A stretch of 64,000 nt of DNA from JBBQZU01 sp038207425 (lineage in GTDB: Bacteria > Bacteroidota > Bacteroidia > Flavobacteriales_D > Cryomorphaceae). This document shows, one piece after another, positions 46,005 to 55,898 of this stretch. Below the pieces are notes generated by a model. That model saw nothing but the letters and a program-made list of their open reading frames with translations. It did no database searches and was not told where the DNA came from. Both the position numbers and the translations under genes were made by a program. The stretch is from NCBI GenBank assembly GCA_038207425.1, contig JBBQZU010000003.1:142663-206662 (forward strand). The letters run 5' to 3'. Position 1 is the stretch's first letter. The number at the start of each line of letters is the position of its first letter.

Positions 46005-46775
46005 ATGAAAACCAAAAAAGAGATTGTAGACAATTGGTTACCAAGATATACCGGAATACCACTCGATGGTTTCGGACAGTATATTCTGCTTACCAACTTT
46101 GATGATTATGTACACCGTTTTGCACAAACCCTTGGTGTGGAAGTGGTAGGCACTGATAAAGCAATGCCAAGCGCCCATCACGGCAATCTGAGTATGATAA
46201 ACTTTGGAATGGGCAGCGCAAATGCGGCCACCATTATGGACCTTTTGAGTGCTATCACACCAAAGGCGGTCTTATTTCTGGGTAAGTGTGGCGGGTTGAA
46301 AAAAAAGAACAATGTAGGTGACTTTATTCTTCCTATCGCAGCTATTAGAGGCGAAGGCACCAGCATGGATTACCTCGCTCCTGAAGTACCTGCTCTCCCT
46401 TCATTTATGATGCAGCGGGCGGTTTCGTCAACCATACGCGATGTGGGCTGCGACTATTGGACAGGCACAGTGTATACCACCAACCGAAGGGTATGGGAGC
46501 ACGATGAAAGGTTTAAAAAATATCTGCGTTCCACCCGCGCTATGGCAATCGATATGGAAACAGCTACCATATTTGTAGCGGCTTTTGCCAATAAGATACC
46601 GGTTGGCGCTTTATTGCTCGTAACTGATCAGCCTATGGTAGCCGAAGGGGTAAAAACTATTGAAAGCGATAGAAATGTTTCAAAACAATATGTGGATGTG
46701 CATATAAAGGTTGGCATTGGAGCCATGAACGAACTTGCTACCGATGGCCGCTCTGTAAAACACCTGAAATTCTAA
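46005..46775 (+). CDS. amn: AMP nucleosidase
   Basis: This 256-residue enzyme splits AMP into adenine and ribose 5-phosphate. It has the phosphorylase (PNP/UDP) fold. MINFGMGSANAATIMDLL (about 64-81) is the substrate-entry loop, and FLGKCGGLKKKNNVGDFILP (about 91-110) follows it. AIDMETATIFVAAFANKIP (about 182-200) holds the ribose-binding Met-Glu pair, and LLLVTDQP carries the catalytic Asp. It is the short Bacteroidota form, without the N-terminal regulatory domain of the E. coli protein. Its stop overlaps the holA start (TAATG). Confidence 0.85.
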   Translation: MKTKKEIVDNWLPRYTGIPLDGFGQYILLTNFDDYVHRFAQTLGVEVVGTDKAMPSAHHGNLSMINFGMGSANAATIMDLLSAITPKAVLFLGKCGGLKKKNNVGDFILPIAAIRGEGTSMDYLAPEVPALPSFMMQRAVSSTIRDVGCDYWTGTVYTTNRRVWEHDERFKKYLRSTRAMAIDMETATIFVAAFANKIPVGALLLVTDQPMVAEGVKTIESDRNVSKQYVDVHIKVGIGAMNELATDGRSVKHLKF

Positions 46776-47779
46776 TGGATTTTAATCAACTCCTCTCATC
46801 GCTGAAGCGAAAAGAATACAAACCCATATACTGGCTGCAAGGCGAAGAGCCTTACTTCATTGATGCCATAACCGATTATGCTGCCAGGAATATACTTGAA
46901 CCCCATGAACAAGATTTCAATCAATCGATACTTTATGGGCAGGATGTAAGCCCTTCAAATCTTGTAAGTGCAGTGAAACGCTTTCCCATGATGGCTCCGT
47001 ATCAGGTGATCATTGTAAAAGAAGCACAGAATTGGAAAAGCGTAGATGAGTTGATTGCAATTGTAAAACACCCTGTTCCTACAACGATACTATTTGTTGC
47101 CTATCGCAATAAAAAGCTTGATGGCAGAGCATCCTTCACCAAGGAACTTAGCAAGATGGGCGTGGTGTACACCAGCGAAAAAATGAAGGATTATCAGGTG
47201 GCCGGCTGGGTAGCAAACCACTGTGCTGACCACCACATCAGCATCGACCCGAGAGCTGCAGCCCTGCTCGCACAATATCTGGGTGCTGACCTGAGCAAAC
47301 TCGTAAATGCACTCGAAACACTTGTAATCCTAAGCGGTAAAAAAAAGAATATAACCCCTGAACTTGTCCAGAAGAATATCGGCATTGACAAAGACTTCAA
47401 TGTGTTTGAGCTACGCGACGCAATTGGTGCGCGCGATGCCAACAAAGCCATGCTCATAGCCCGTCACTTCGCCCGAAATGAAAAAGAACACCATATTATA
47501 ATGACTATTGGCAGCCTCACTTTATACTTCGGCCAACTCATAAAATACCAGGCACACCACAGCAGTATGGACGAAAAGAAAATGGCTACCCTGCTGGGAA
47601 TACACCCCTTCTTTGTAAAAGACTATCGCAGAGTGGCAGCCAATTTCAAACCTGAATCGCTTATGGATGCCTTGGAAATAATATCGGAAATTGACCTGAA
47701 ATCAAAAGGTGTTGGCGCCAGCAATGCTGAATCGGGCGAGCTGACCCGTGAACTTGTTGCAAGGTTGCTAATGGTATAA
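46775..47779 (+). CDS. holA: DNA polymerase III subunit delta
   Basis: This 334-residue clamp-loader subunit opens the beta clamp during replication. It has an AAA-like N-terminal domain with YWLQGEEPYFIDAITDY (about 18-34, degenerate P-loop) and the QVIIVKEAQNW strand. The FNVFELRDAIGARDANKAM block (about 208-226) begins the collar domain. No Walker motif is complete, as expected for the non-ATPase delta subunit. The gene is coupled to amn by a one-base overlap. Confidence 0.88.
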   Translation: MDFNQLLSSLKRKEYKPIYWLQGEEPYFIDAITDYAARNILEPHEQDFNQSILYGQDVSPSNLVSAVKRFPMMAPYQVIIVKEAQNWKSVDELIAIVKHPVPTTILFVAYRNKKLDGRASFTKELSKMGVVYTSEKMKDYQVAGWVANHCADHHISIDPRAAALLAQYLGADLSKLVNALETLVILSGKKKNITPELVQKNIGIDKDFNVFELRDAIGARDANKAMLIARHFARNEKEHHIIMTIGSLTLYFGQLIKYQAHHSSMDEKKMATLLGIHPFFVKDYRRVAANFKPESLMDALEIISEIDLKSKGVGASNAESGELTRELVARLLMV

Positions 47780-47886
47780 ATAATCATTGATGAATATGAT
47801 TCCTGAACTGTAAAGCAATACATAAATATGATTCTTTCGCCTGCACGGATATCACTACATTAGCGCCCACAAATTTTTTTGAATAC

Positions 47887-50253
47887 ATGTTTCGAAACCT
47901 TAGTAAATTCGGCTTCTCTTTTGCAATTGTTTTATGCGCTCTCACAGCATTCGCCCAAAATGGAACCGTTCGAGGCTTCATCTATGAAGAAGGCACAGGC
48001 GAACCAGTAATATTTACCAACGTGGTGCTGCAAGGTACTACCAAAGGAGCATCCACTGACGTAAATGGTTACTTCTCAATTACTCAAGTTACCCCTGGCA
48101 CCTATAACGTTGAAGTATCCTATCTCGGATTTAAAACTTATAATCAGGAAATTACCGTTTTTGCTAACAAAATTGAATCGCTTAAAATATTCCTTAAAAA
48201 AGGAGCAATTGACATCAAAACGGTAGAAATCTCCGCCGAAAAACAAGAAGCACAAACCAATGTAACCATGTCGGTTATTAAGGCCACTCCAAAGGATATA
48301 AAACTTATACCTACTGTAGGCGGATCGGCTGATTTGGCTCAATACTTACAAGTACTTCCCGGTGTAATTTTCACCGGCGATCAGGGTGGGCAGCTTTACA
48401 TTCGCGGCGGTTCGCCGGTGCAAAACATGGTATTGCTTGATGGTATGATCATCTACAATCCGTTTCACAGCATCGGACTCTTTTCGGTATTTGATACAGA
48501 AATAATCAAAAACGCTGATATCTATACAGGCGGCTTCGGCGCTCAGTTTGGCGGGCGTATTTCGTCAGTGATGGACATATCGACCCGCGATGGAAACAAG
48601 CGCCGCACATCAGGTAAGTTTGGTATGACCACCTTCGGGGCAAATGTGCTCCTTGAAGGCCCGTTGATACCGCAGACCAATGAAGGCAGAGGTTCAGTAT
48701 CATACATCCTTTCGGCAAAACACTCCTATCTGGATCAAAGTTCAAAAATATTCTACAGCTTTATAGAAGAAGACGGCCTTCCATTCAGATTCACTGACCT
48801 GTATGGCAAAGTGACGTTGAGTGCTACCAATGGAAGCAAGTTCAACCTCTTCGGATTCAACTTCAGAGATGCTGCCAGGTTTCAGGAAAACTCAGAACTG
48901 AATTGGGATTCCTATGGCGGTGGAATCAACTTTGTACTCGTACCTGACGGTTCACCGGTGCTTATTGAAGGGGTATTTTCTGTTAGCGATTATAAGATAC
49001 GCCTGGTGGAACAAGCCAATGCCGTAGAATTAAATGACGGAAGTGGAAACACCTCTGTATTGCTCCCTCCCAGAACAAGCGGCATTAACAGCTTTAACCT
49101 TGGCATCAACTTCAAGTATTTCGAAGGAGATAATGAGCTCAAATACGGTATAGAAATTACAGGCTTCGGCACTAATTTCTCTTTCTTCTCACCCTTAGGA
49201 CAGGAACTCACTCAAGAAGCAAATAATACAGAGCTTGCAGGTTTTTTTAATTACAAGCGCAAATTCGACAAACTCATAGTAGATCTAGGTTTCAGAGCAC
49301 AATACTTCGCATCGCTGAGGGTATTCAGACCTGAGCCTCGTGTAGGAGTAAAGTACAATGTCAATAATAAATTTCGCGTGAAAGCCGCCGGAGGTTTGTA
49401 CTCGCAAAACCTTATCAGCGCCAGCTCTGACCGCGATGTAGTAAACTTGTTTTACGGATTCCTTGTAGGTCCGGAAGATTTGCAAAATGAATTTGTAAAC
49501 GAAGATGGATCGGTGCGTGAAGTGCTCAATCCATTGCAAACATCATGGCATACTATTGTCGGTTTCGAATATGACCTTACAGATCGAATTAATTTAAACG
49601 TAGAAGGATATTTCAAAAACTTCACCCAGCTTACCGACATAAACCGAAACAAAATATACGCTACCGGCACCCCGGGCGTACCAGATATACTCAAAAATGA
49701 CTACATCGTGGAAAGCGGAACCGCAAAAGGAATTGATGTAACATTCAAGTACGACGACAAAAAATTCTATTTCTGGGTGGTATATTCACTTGCCAAAGTG
49801 GACCGCTGGGATGGAGTAACCTCTTACAATCCTGTTTTCGACCGAAGGCATAACCTGAATCTCGTAGGTGCTTATAAATTTGGTACAGCACAGCGATGGG
49901 AGCTCAACGCCCGCTGGAATTACGGCAGCGGTTTCCCATTCACACAAAACCAGGGATTTTATCTGCGCGAAACTTTTCAGGGCGGTATGAACTCCAATGT
50001 CACCCAAACAAATTCAAGTGCGGTAGAGATTCTCCTTGGCCCCCTAAACCAGGGTCGCCTGCCTGACTATCACAGATTCGACATCAACCTGAAAAGAATG
50101 TTCTTCTTTAGCGAGTTATCATCACTTGAAGTAAATGCCGGTATTACCAACCTTTACAACCGTGACAATATTTTCTACATAGACCGTATTTCGGGCAATA
50201 GGGTAAATCAATTGCCCATTTTACCAAGCGTAGGGCTTCTGTATAGCTTCTAA
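47887..50253 (+). CDS. TonB-dependent outer-membrane receptor with carboxypeptidase-like domain
   Basis: This 788-residue protein has a signal peptide (MFRNLSKFGFSFAIVLCALTA, ending FAQ) followed by a CarboxypepD-regulatory-like domain (about 25-110, with GASTDVNGYFSITQVTPGTY). The plug domain (about 120-235) includes QVLPGVIFTGDQGGQLYIRG and MVLLDGMIIYNPFHSIGLFS. The rest is a beta barrel ending LLYSF with a terminal Phe. It takes up an unknown ligand across the outer membrane, powered by TonB. No SusD-like partner or glycan enzyme is adjacent, so it is probably not part of a polysaccharide-utilisation locus. Confidence 0.88.
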   Translation: MFRNLSKFGFSFAIVLCALTAFAQNGTVRGFIYEEGTGEPVIFTNVVLQGTTKGASTDVNGYFSITQVTPGTYNVEVSYLGFKTYNQEITVFANKIESLKIFLKKGAIDIKTVEISAEKQEAQTNVTMSVIKATPKDIKLIPTVGGSADLAQYLQVLPGVIFTGDQGGQLYIRGGSPVQNMVLLDGMIIYNPFHSIGLFSVFDTEIIKNADIYTGGFGAQFGGRISSVMDISTRDGNKRRTSGKFGMTTFGANVLLEGPLIPQTNEGRGSVSYILSAKHSYLDQSSKIFYSFIEEDGLPFRFTDLYGKVTLSATNGSKFNLFGFNFRDAARFQENSELNWDSYGGGINFVLVPDGSPVLIEGVFSVSDYKIRLVEQANAVELNDGSGNTSVLLPPRTSGINSFNLGINFKYFEGDNELKYGIEITGFGTNFSFFSPLGQELTQEANNTELAGFFNYKRKFDKLIVDLGFRAQYFASLRVFRPEPRVGVKYNVNNKFRVKAAGGLYSQNLISASSDRDVVNLFYGFLVGPEDLQNEFVNEDGSVREVLNPLQTSWHTIVGFEYDLTDRINLNVEGYFKNFTQLTDINRNKIYATGTPGVPDILKNDYIVESGTAKGIDVTFKYDDKKFYFWVVYSLAKVDRWDGVTSYNPVFDRRHNLNLVGAYKFGTAQRWELNARWNYGSGFPFTQNQGFYLRETFQGGMNSNVTQTNSSAVEILLGPLNQGRLPDYHRFDINLKRMFFFSELSSLEVNAGITNLYNRDNIFYIDRISGNRVNQLPILPSVGLLYSF

Positions 50254-50392
50254 TGCCATGCTAATCAGGTATTTGCGCGTAAATGTTAATACCTTTACAC
50301 AGCATGTCTCTAAAAAGTATGCCGATCTAGGTATTGACACAGCAATATTGCTTACATTTACAACCCATAGTTAAACAAGTTATCTCGAATCT

Positions 50393-52018
50393 ATGGGTCA
50401 CAACACCAAGTATATCTTTGTAACGGGCGGCGTTACCTCTTCATTGGGCAAAGGAATTATCTCTGCTTCGCTCGCTAAACTCCTTCAGGGAAGGGGATAT
50501 TCTGTGACTATTCAAAAACTCGACCCTTATATTAATATTGACCCGGGTACCCTGAATCCCTATGAGCACGGCGAGTGTTTCGTAACCGACGATGGTGCAG
50601 AAACCGACCTTGACCTTGGGCACTATGAGCGGTTTCTGAACATAGGTACTTCGCAGGCAAATAATATCACAACAGGTCGCATATATCTCAACGTAATAAA
50701 CAAAGAGCGGCGTGGCGACTACCTTGGAAAAACGGTGCAGGTAATACCCCATATTACTGACGAAATAAAGCATTGTATAAAAATTCTCGGCAACGAGTAT
50801 GATTATGATTTTGTAATTACCGAGATAGGCGGCACCGTAGGCGATATAGAATCACTTCCCTATGTAGAGGCGGTGCGACAGCTTAAATGGGAAATGGGTC
50901 ACGACTGTATAGTAATACATCTTACCCTGGTACCGTACCTCGCTGCCGCCGGTGAACTAAAAACAAAACCTACGCAACACAGCGTAAAGCAACTGCTCGA
51001 ACTTGGTGTGCAGCCTGATATACTCGTATGTCGCACCGAGCACCCACTTAATGAAGAGCTGCGCCAGAAAATTGCAAAATTCTGTAATGTAGGACCCGAT
51101 GCAGTTATCGAATCCATTGATGCTGATACCATTTACGATGTGCCAATGCTCATGGAAAAAGAAGAGCTAGACAAAGTGGTACTCCAAAAACTGGGTCTTG
51201 AAGTGAAAGGCCGCGCAGAACTAAGTAACTGGAAAGACTTTTTGCATAAGCACAAGTCGCCGCGCACTTCCGTAAAAATTGGACTCGTAGGTAAATACAT
51301 CGAACTTAAGGACGCCTATAAATCAATCGTCGAATCGTTCATCCATGCTGGTGCTGCCAATGAAGTGCATGTAGACATCCAATGGATACACAGCGAAGAT
51401 ATTGACGAATCGAATGTGCGCCATCACCTGAGCGGAGTCAAAGGCCTGCTTGTGGCTCCGGGTTTTGGGGAGCGCGGTATAGAAGGCAAAATTGCTGCAA
51501 TTAAATTTGCCCGTGAAAACGATATCCCATTTTTCGGAATTTGCTTGGGTATGCAATGTGCTGTCATTGAATTTGCACGAAACGTGGCCGGACTCGCCAA
51601 AGCACACACCACTGAGATTGAGCCTAAGACCCCTCATCCCGTTATCGACATGATGGAGCATCAAAAATCCGTCAAGAAAAAAGGCGGAACCATGCGTTTG
51701 GGATCCTATAAATGCCAAATAATTCCAGGCTCCAAAGCCGCTGAAGTATACGGCAACAGCATGATCTCAGAGCGCCACCGCCACCGCTTTGAGTTCAATA
51801 GTGAATATAAGGTACAACTGGAAGCAGCGGGCCTTCGATTTTCAGGTTTTAACCCTGAGAGCGGACTTGTAGAAATAATTGAGCTGCCTTCACACCCTTG
51901 GTTTATCGGAGTACAATTTCATCCAGAGTACAAAAGCACCGTTGCCAACCCCCACCCGCTCTTCATTGGCTTTGTAAAAGCCGCAGTGGCAGTGGGCAAA
52001 GTGCTCGAAAAAGCCTGA
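50393..52018 (+). CDS. pyrG: CTP synthase
   Basis: This 541-residue enzyme makes CTP from UTP with glutamine as amine donor. The N-terminal synthetase domain has TGGVTSSLGKGIISASLAKL (P-loop, about 11-30), DPYINIDPGTLNPYEHGE and EIGGTVGDIES. The C-terminal class I amidotransferase has the catalytic Cys in FGICLGMQCAVIEFARN (about residue 384) and the His-Glu pair in GVQFHPEYKS. Both domains are complete. It lies 74 bp before yidC on the same strand, but yidC has its own promoter. Confidence 0.97.
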   Translation: MGHNTKYIFVTGGVTSSLGKGIISASLAKLLQGRGYSVTIQKLDPYINIDPGTLNPYEHGECFVTDDGAETDLDLGHYERFLNIGTSQANNITTGRIYLNVINKERRGDYLGKTVQVIPHITDEIKHCIKILGNEYDYDFVITEIGGTVGDIESLPYVEAVRQLKWEMGHDCIVIHLTLVPYLAAAGELKTKPTQHSVKQLLELGVQPDILVCRTEHPLNEELRQKIAKFCNVGPDAVIESIDADTIYDVPMLMEKEELDKVVLQKLGLEVKGRAELSNWKDFLHKHKSPRTSVKIGLVGKYIELKDAYKSIVESFIHAGAANEVHVDIQWIHSEDIDESNVRHHLSGVKGLLVAPGFGERGIEGKIAAIKFARENDIPFFGICLGMQCAVIEFARNVAGLAKAHTTEIEPKTPHPVIDMMEHQKSVKKKGGTMRLGSYKCQIIPGSKAAEVYGNSMISERHRHRFEFNSEYKVQLEAAGLRFSGFNPESGLVEIIELPSHPWFIGVQFHPEYKSTVANPHPLFIGFVKAAVAVGKVLEKA

Positions 52019-52042
52019 TGCCACACCGTATAAAAGTTTAAC

Positions 52043-52073
52043 CTTGTGCGCTATGCCGAAGGGTTTATCTTTG
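52043..52073 (+). promoter_or_regulatory. Probable promoter of yidC
   Basis: CTTG (52043-52046) and TATCTTTG (52066-52073) are 19 nt apart, close to the Bacteroidota TTTG/TAnnTTTG pair. The leader to the yidC ATG is 19 nt. Confidence 0.6.
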
Positions 52074-52092
52074 TGGCCCTAAATATCCCAGA

Positions 52093-53958
52093 ATGGATAA
52101 GAATTCAGTGATAGGCATTGTGCTTATCGGAGCCTTGCTTATAGGCTATACTTTATACCAGAAACCAAACGAAGCCCAGCACGCTGCTGAGCGCAAAGCT
52201 TCCGACAGCCTTGCAATGGTCAATGAAAACAGTATAAGCGATACCAATAGCAATGCCGCCATTGTAAATACACAGGCTCGGCCCGATACCCTTGAAAACG
52301 ACAGCCTGCGAAATTTACGGCAGGCAGGCTTATCGGCAAAATACGGGATACTCGCTCCGGCCAGCGAAGGCACTGAAACTTTCAACACAGTAACTACCGA
52401 CAAATTTGAGGTTACCTTCTCTTCAAAAGGAGGTATGCCGGTGAGGGCTAAACTCAACAACTATACCACCTATAGCCGCGAGAATTTGTACCTCATGACC
52501 GAGCGTACCTCGAGCATGGGCTATCAGTTTATTTATCCCTCCATCGGCAAGCTGCATACTTCTGACTTCTACTTTGAAGCACGCACCGGTAAGGATAAAA
52601 TAAGCGGCGATGAGACTACTCAGTTCGTCTACACCCTTGCCCTGGGAGAAGGCCGCAAAATTGAAAATATTTATACCCTTACCGGAAGTGGTGACGATTT
52701 ATCCATTGAAACCAAACTCTTTGACGCAGGCAGCATATTTACCGAGCCAAAACTGATATGGGAACTCAGCGGCCTGCACAACGAGAAAGGCATAGAAGCA
52801 GAGCGCAATAACTCCACCATTTTCTTTAAGGAAAAAGGCAGCGGCCGCGATTACCTCAGCGAAACCGGTGGCGACGACGATGTTCTTAGCACCGATCTCG
52901 AGTGGATAGCCTTTAAGCAAAACTTCTTTTCGGTTGCCCTTTTAGGCAACGAAGCTTTCGGGGCGGGAACCAAGCTGGAAAGCCGGCCTTTTGAAGAAGA
53001 AAATGATAGCCTTACCCAGTACTACTTTGCTGAAATACCACTGAAGGAAGGAGTAAGCATAGCATTTGCCGGAAAACTCTTTATTGGACCCAACGATTAC
53101 CGCACCATGAAACAGTACGGCAACGAGTTCGATAAAGTCATCAACCTTGGCTGGGGAATATTCGGTTGGGTGAATAAATATATTGTGATTCTCATTTTCG
53201 ACTGGCTCGAAACCACAGGCATGTCGTACGGAATTATCATCCTTATTCTTACGCTCATTATCAAAACACTGCTGGCGCCACTTACGTGGAAAAACTACCT
53301 GAGCAGCGCCAAGATGCGGGTACTAAAACCTGAAATTGACGAAGTCAACGAGAAGTTTAAGGATGCCGACCCCATGAAAAAGCAACAAGCAACGATGGAG
53401 CTTTACCGCAAGACGGGTGTAAACCCTTTTGCCGGATGCCTGCCTATGCTTGTGCAACTTCCTATACTCTACGCCATGTTCAGATTTTTCCCAAGCAGTA
53501 TACAGCTCAGGCACGAGCCTTTCCTGTGGGCGGACGACTTGAGCTCCTATGACAGCATAGCTTCGCTGCCCTTTACTATACCGGCTTACGGCGACCACGT
53601 GAGCCTTTTCACCCTTCTTATGGCGGCGAGTACCTTCGTGTATACTATGTTCAACAGCAGCAGCATGCCTACTACCAATCAACCGGGCATGCCTAATATG
53701 AAGGTGATTATGTACATCTTCCCTTTCATGATGCTCTTCTTCTTCAATAAGTTTTCGTCGGGGCTGAGTTATTACTACTTCCTTGCAAACGTTATCTCCA
53801 TCGCTCAGATGATTCTCATAAAGCGATTCTTTATTGATGAGGAAAAAATAAAATTGCAAATCGCCGAGAATAAAAAAAAGAAGGTGACCAAAGGCAAATC
53901 GAAATTTCAGCAAAAGCTGGAAGATATTGCCAAACAACGCGGTATTAGTTCGAAGTAA
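52093..53958 (+). CDS. yidC: Membrane protein insertase YidC
   Basis: This 621-residue inner-membrane insertase folds membrane proteins alone or with SecYEG. The first membrane helix is MDKNSVIGIVLIGALLIGYT. A large periplasmic beta-sandwich follows (about 90-350). The conserved 60KD inner-membrane core (about 370-600) has LAPLTWKNYLSSAKMRVLKP, with the hydrophilic-groove Arg near the motif, and GCLPMLVQLPILYAMFRFFP. The C-terminal tail is Lys-rich, as in proteins that contact the ribosome. The DUF6438 gene follows 3 bp later. Confidence 0.96.
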   Translation: MDKNSVIGIVLIGALLIGYTLYQKPNEAQHAAERKASDSLAMVNENSISDTNSNAAIVNTQARPDTLENDSLRNLRQAGLSAKYGILAPASEGTETFNTVTTDKFEVTFSSKGGMPVRAKLNNYTTYSRENLYLMTERTSSMGYQFIYPSIGKLHTSDFYFEARTGKDKISGDETTQFVYTLALGEGRKIENIYTLTGSGDDLSIETKLFDAGSIFTEPKLIWELSGLHNEKGIEAERNNSTIFFKEKGSGRDYLSETGGDDDVLSTDLEWIAFKQNFFSVALLGNEAFGAGTKLESRPFEEENDSLTQYYFAEIPLKEGVSIAFAGKLFIGPNDYRTMKQYGNEFDKVINLGWGIFGWVNKYIVILIFDWLETTGMSYGIIILILTLIIKTLLAPLTWKNYLSSAKMRVLKPEIDEVNEKFKDADPMKKQQATMELYRKTGVNPFAGCLPMLVQLPILYAMFRFFPSSIQLRHEPFLWADDLSSYDSIASLPFTIPAYGDHVSLFTLLMAASTFVYTMFNSSSMPTTNQPGMPNMKVIMYIFPFMMLFFFNKFSSGLSYYYFLANVISIAQMILIKRFFIDEEKIKLQIAENKKKKVTKGKSKFQQKLEDIAKQRGISSK

Positions 53959-53961
53959 ATT

Positions 53962-54486
53962 ATGCGAAGCATTTTATTCATAACAATTATCGTTGCAGGT
54001 TTTGTGTCGTGTAAAGCACCTTCATCGCCACAAGCGCAATCAGGCCCTGCATCCAATGACACCTTGCGACTGGTAACTGACGAAAAACCCATATCGCCGA
54101 GAGATAGCCTGATTATTTCATTTGAGAAAACACCCTGCTTCGGGCGCTGTCCGGTTTACAAAATTAAGGTATTCGAAAGTGGCTTTGCCATTTATGAAGG
54201 ATTGAATTTTGCCGAAAGGCTGGGCATATTCTCAGCAACGTTGAGCAAAGATAAAATCGAAAAGGTGTATGAGCTTGCCCGTAAAACCGACTTTTTTGAG
54301 CTCGACTCACTATACAACGATCCGTATGTAAGCGATTTGCCGAGCACCATCATCATGCTTTCTCAAAATGGAGTGAAGAAGAGGATTGTAAGCCGCATCA
54401 ATGCCCCTGAAAAACTCAATATTTTCGTTGAAAATACAGCCGTACTGCTCAATGAGAATGACTGGAAGGTGTATGATTTGAGATAA
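53962..54486 (+). CDS. DUF6438 lipoprotein
   Basis: This 174-residue protein has a lipoprotein signal ending VAGFVSC (Cys17). The DUF6438 domain begins with the paired-cysteine motif TPCFGRCPVYKIKVFESG (about 56-73), which could form a disulfide or metal site. It continues with an acidic and aromatic helix, KTDFFELDSLYNDPYVSD. I know of no proven function for the family. It lies 3 bp after yidC and is probably cotranscribed with it. It should be anchored in the outer or inner membrane, facing the periplasm. Confidence 0.8.
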   Translation: MRSILFITIIVAGFVSCKAPSSPQAQSGPASNDTLRLVTDEKPISPRDSLIISFEKTPCFGRCPVYKIKVFESGFAIYEGLNFAERLGIFSATLSKDKIEKVYELARKTDFFELDSLYNDPYVSDLPSTIIMLSQNGVKKRIVSRINAPEKLNIFVENTAVLLNENDWKVYDLR

Positions 54487-54490
54487 TGAA

Positions 54491-54580
54491 TTAGGTATTA
54501 AGTATGAGGTATTAAGATGTAAATTTCTGAATATCATTATCTTCGATTACTGTATCGATTACTTGGTACTTTGTACTTGT
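54491..54580. repeat. Short degenerate direct repeats
   Basis: AGGTATTAAG occurs at 54493-54502 and 54507-54516, and a TACTTGGTACTTTGTACTTG run follows at 54560-54579. They lie just after the DUF6438 stop. They look like simple intergenic repeats and have no visible coding content. Confidence 0.5.
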
Positions 54581-54641
54581 GAAGTGAGCATGCGTTAAAA
54601 TAAACTCGAACTTCTAAGAGTTTTCCGGTCCAGGTGCTGAC

Positions 54642-54941
54642 TTACATGAATGTCAATTTATTGGGGTTTTGTCGTGTATCGAATATTCTTATTATCTGAA
54701 TTTCCGATTTCATAATTCTGTAGCACAACGAATTATATTTAGTGATAACACATTTCCGCACATCATATTGTTAGGAAATTATGGGGTACAATTCTGGTTA
54801 GAAAATTATCTGTTCCAAAAAACTGAATAACAAATCTAAAAAGCGGTTGACAACATCTGCCCCCCTATTTTTATTGATATTATCGAGAATTTGCGACAAA
54901 TCGTTCTCGGCCGGTGGAGACCAAATAAAAGCCTTAGCCAT
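54642..54941 (-). pseudogene. Broken RelE/ParE-family toxin gene
   Basis: The 100-codon minus-strand frame reads as a RelE/ParE toxin but carries TAA at codons 48 and 57. It starts MAKAFIWSPPAENDLSQIL and continues RGADVVNRFLDLLFSFLEQ. After the stops it keeps the same frame with QYDVRKCVITKYNSLCYRI and IIRIFDTRQNPNKL, the family's conserved C-terminal strands. No frameshift is needed. The ATG overlaps the antitoxin's stop by 8 bp, the usual type II arrangement. Both halves remain recognisable, so the decay seems recent. A full-length toxin could not be made without suppression of two stop codons. Confidence 0.75.
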
Positions 54942-55182
54942 CTGAATGCTTCTTTCTGTATTTTGCAATTATCTCGATATGCGAAATTCCCTTGCCTTCA
55001 TCCATTTTAGAAATGCCCTTTAAGATGCCTTGTCTTTGTTCTTCTGAAAGAGCAAGTTATTCATCAATGTCTTTTTGCCCATGGAATAGATTCATAAAAA
55101 ACCCATAAAAGTCTTCCAGTTTTGATTTATCGAGCGCGTCAATCTCCCGAAATATCTTCAATTTCAATTCAGCAGCAGTCAT
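54934..55182 (-). pseudogene. Broken antitoxin gene upstream of the toxin relic
   Basis: The 83-codon frame starts MTAAELKLKIFREIDALDKS and has TAA at codon 42, directly before LALSEEQRQGILKGISKMDE. The rest runs on to IIAKYRKKHSDG and a normal stop. The pattern matches small helical antitoxins found in front of RelE/ParE toxins in Bacteroidota, where a Trp usually sits at the interrupted position. The gene order and overlap are intact. The first 41 codons could still be translated. Confidence 0.65.
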
Positions 55183-55284
55183 CCTATTAAGTTTACTCAA
55201 ATATACAATTGCTGGTCATAAAGATGATGAAGAGCGCAGGAATACAGGCAGAAACGTTCGAAGCGGAGTGGATATAAACGGAAG

Positions 55285-55767
55285 CTACATTTGAAAAAAC
55301 GCCGCCACACAAAACCAGATTGCAATACCACCATAGAGCAATTTAAGGCCTGTGCCAGCAAGAAATCCGACAAACGACCCTATTGCGCTTTTGAAAGCAC
55401 GGGTAGGATCGCTGGCATCGCTCACCAATTCGAATATCAACGCTCCGAAAAAGGGCCCGGCTATAAAGCCTGCTGGTCCAAAAAAAAGCCCGGCCAGAAG
55501 ACCTACTCCCGCACCGATCACACCGGCTCGGCTTCCGCCAAATTTCTTCGCACCCCACATGGGTATCAGGTAATCGAGTACCGTGATCACCACCATACCT
55601 GTAAACATCCAAATGTGAAAACTCAAGGAAAAGTTGCCATAGCTGCTAAAATGGAAAGCCAACACTCCTAGCCAACTCAGCGGCGGACCCGGTAAAACCG
55701 GCAATACAGACCCTGCCAAACCTGCGAGCAGCAGCCCAAAAGCAAATAGAATGATTATGATGTCCAT
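55285..55767 (-). CDS. DUF456 membrane protein
   Basis: This 160-residue inner-membrane protein has about four to five hydrophobic segments. It matches the DUF456 family: SVLPVLPGPPLSWLGVLAFH near the N-terminus, then the glycine-rich GAKKFGGSRAGVIGAGVG and GPAGFIAGPFFGALIFEL. The latter resembles the glycine-zipper turns of that family. No function is established. It stands alone between the decayed toxin-antitoxin pair and an orphan T9SS fragment. Confidence 0.82.
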   Translation of the reverse strand: MDIIIILFAFGLLLAGLAGSVLPVLPGPPLSWLGVLAFHFSSYGNFSLSFHIWMFTGMVVITVLDYLIPMWGAKKFGGSRAGVIGAGVGLLAGLFFGPAGFIAGPFFGALIFELVSDASDPTRAFKSAIGSFVGFLAGTGLKLLYGGIAIWFCVAAFFQM

Positions 55768-55898
55768 GGAAGCGAATGATCAACAAACATAAAAAATGTT
55801 TTGCTGAGTGATTATTGGTATGCCCGTTCCTCAGAGAACATTCCTTTGGGTGTGCGGGGGAAAATTTATTGAAAACAGCATTTTTTATTTGATATTTA

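Noticed and set aside
47887..50253. Polysaccharide-utilisation locus around the TonB receptor
   Set aside because: No SusD-like gene, glycoside hydrolase or regulator is adjacent.
50267..50294. AGGTATT/AATACCT hairpin after the TonB receptor gene
   Set aside because: The stem is 7 bp with a 14-nt loop and no T-tract, so it does not qualify as a terminator.
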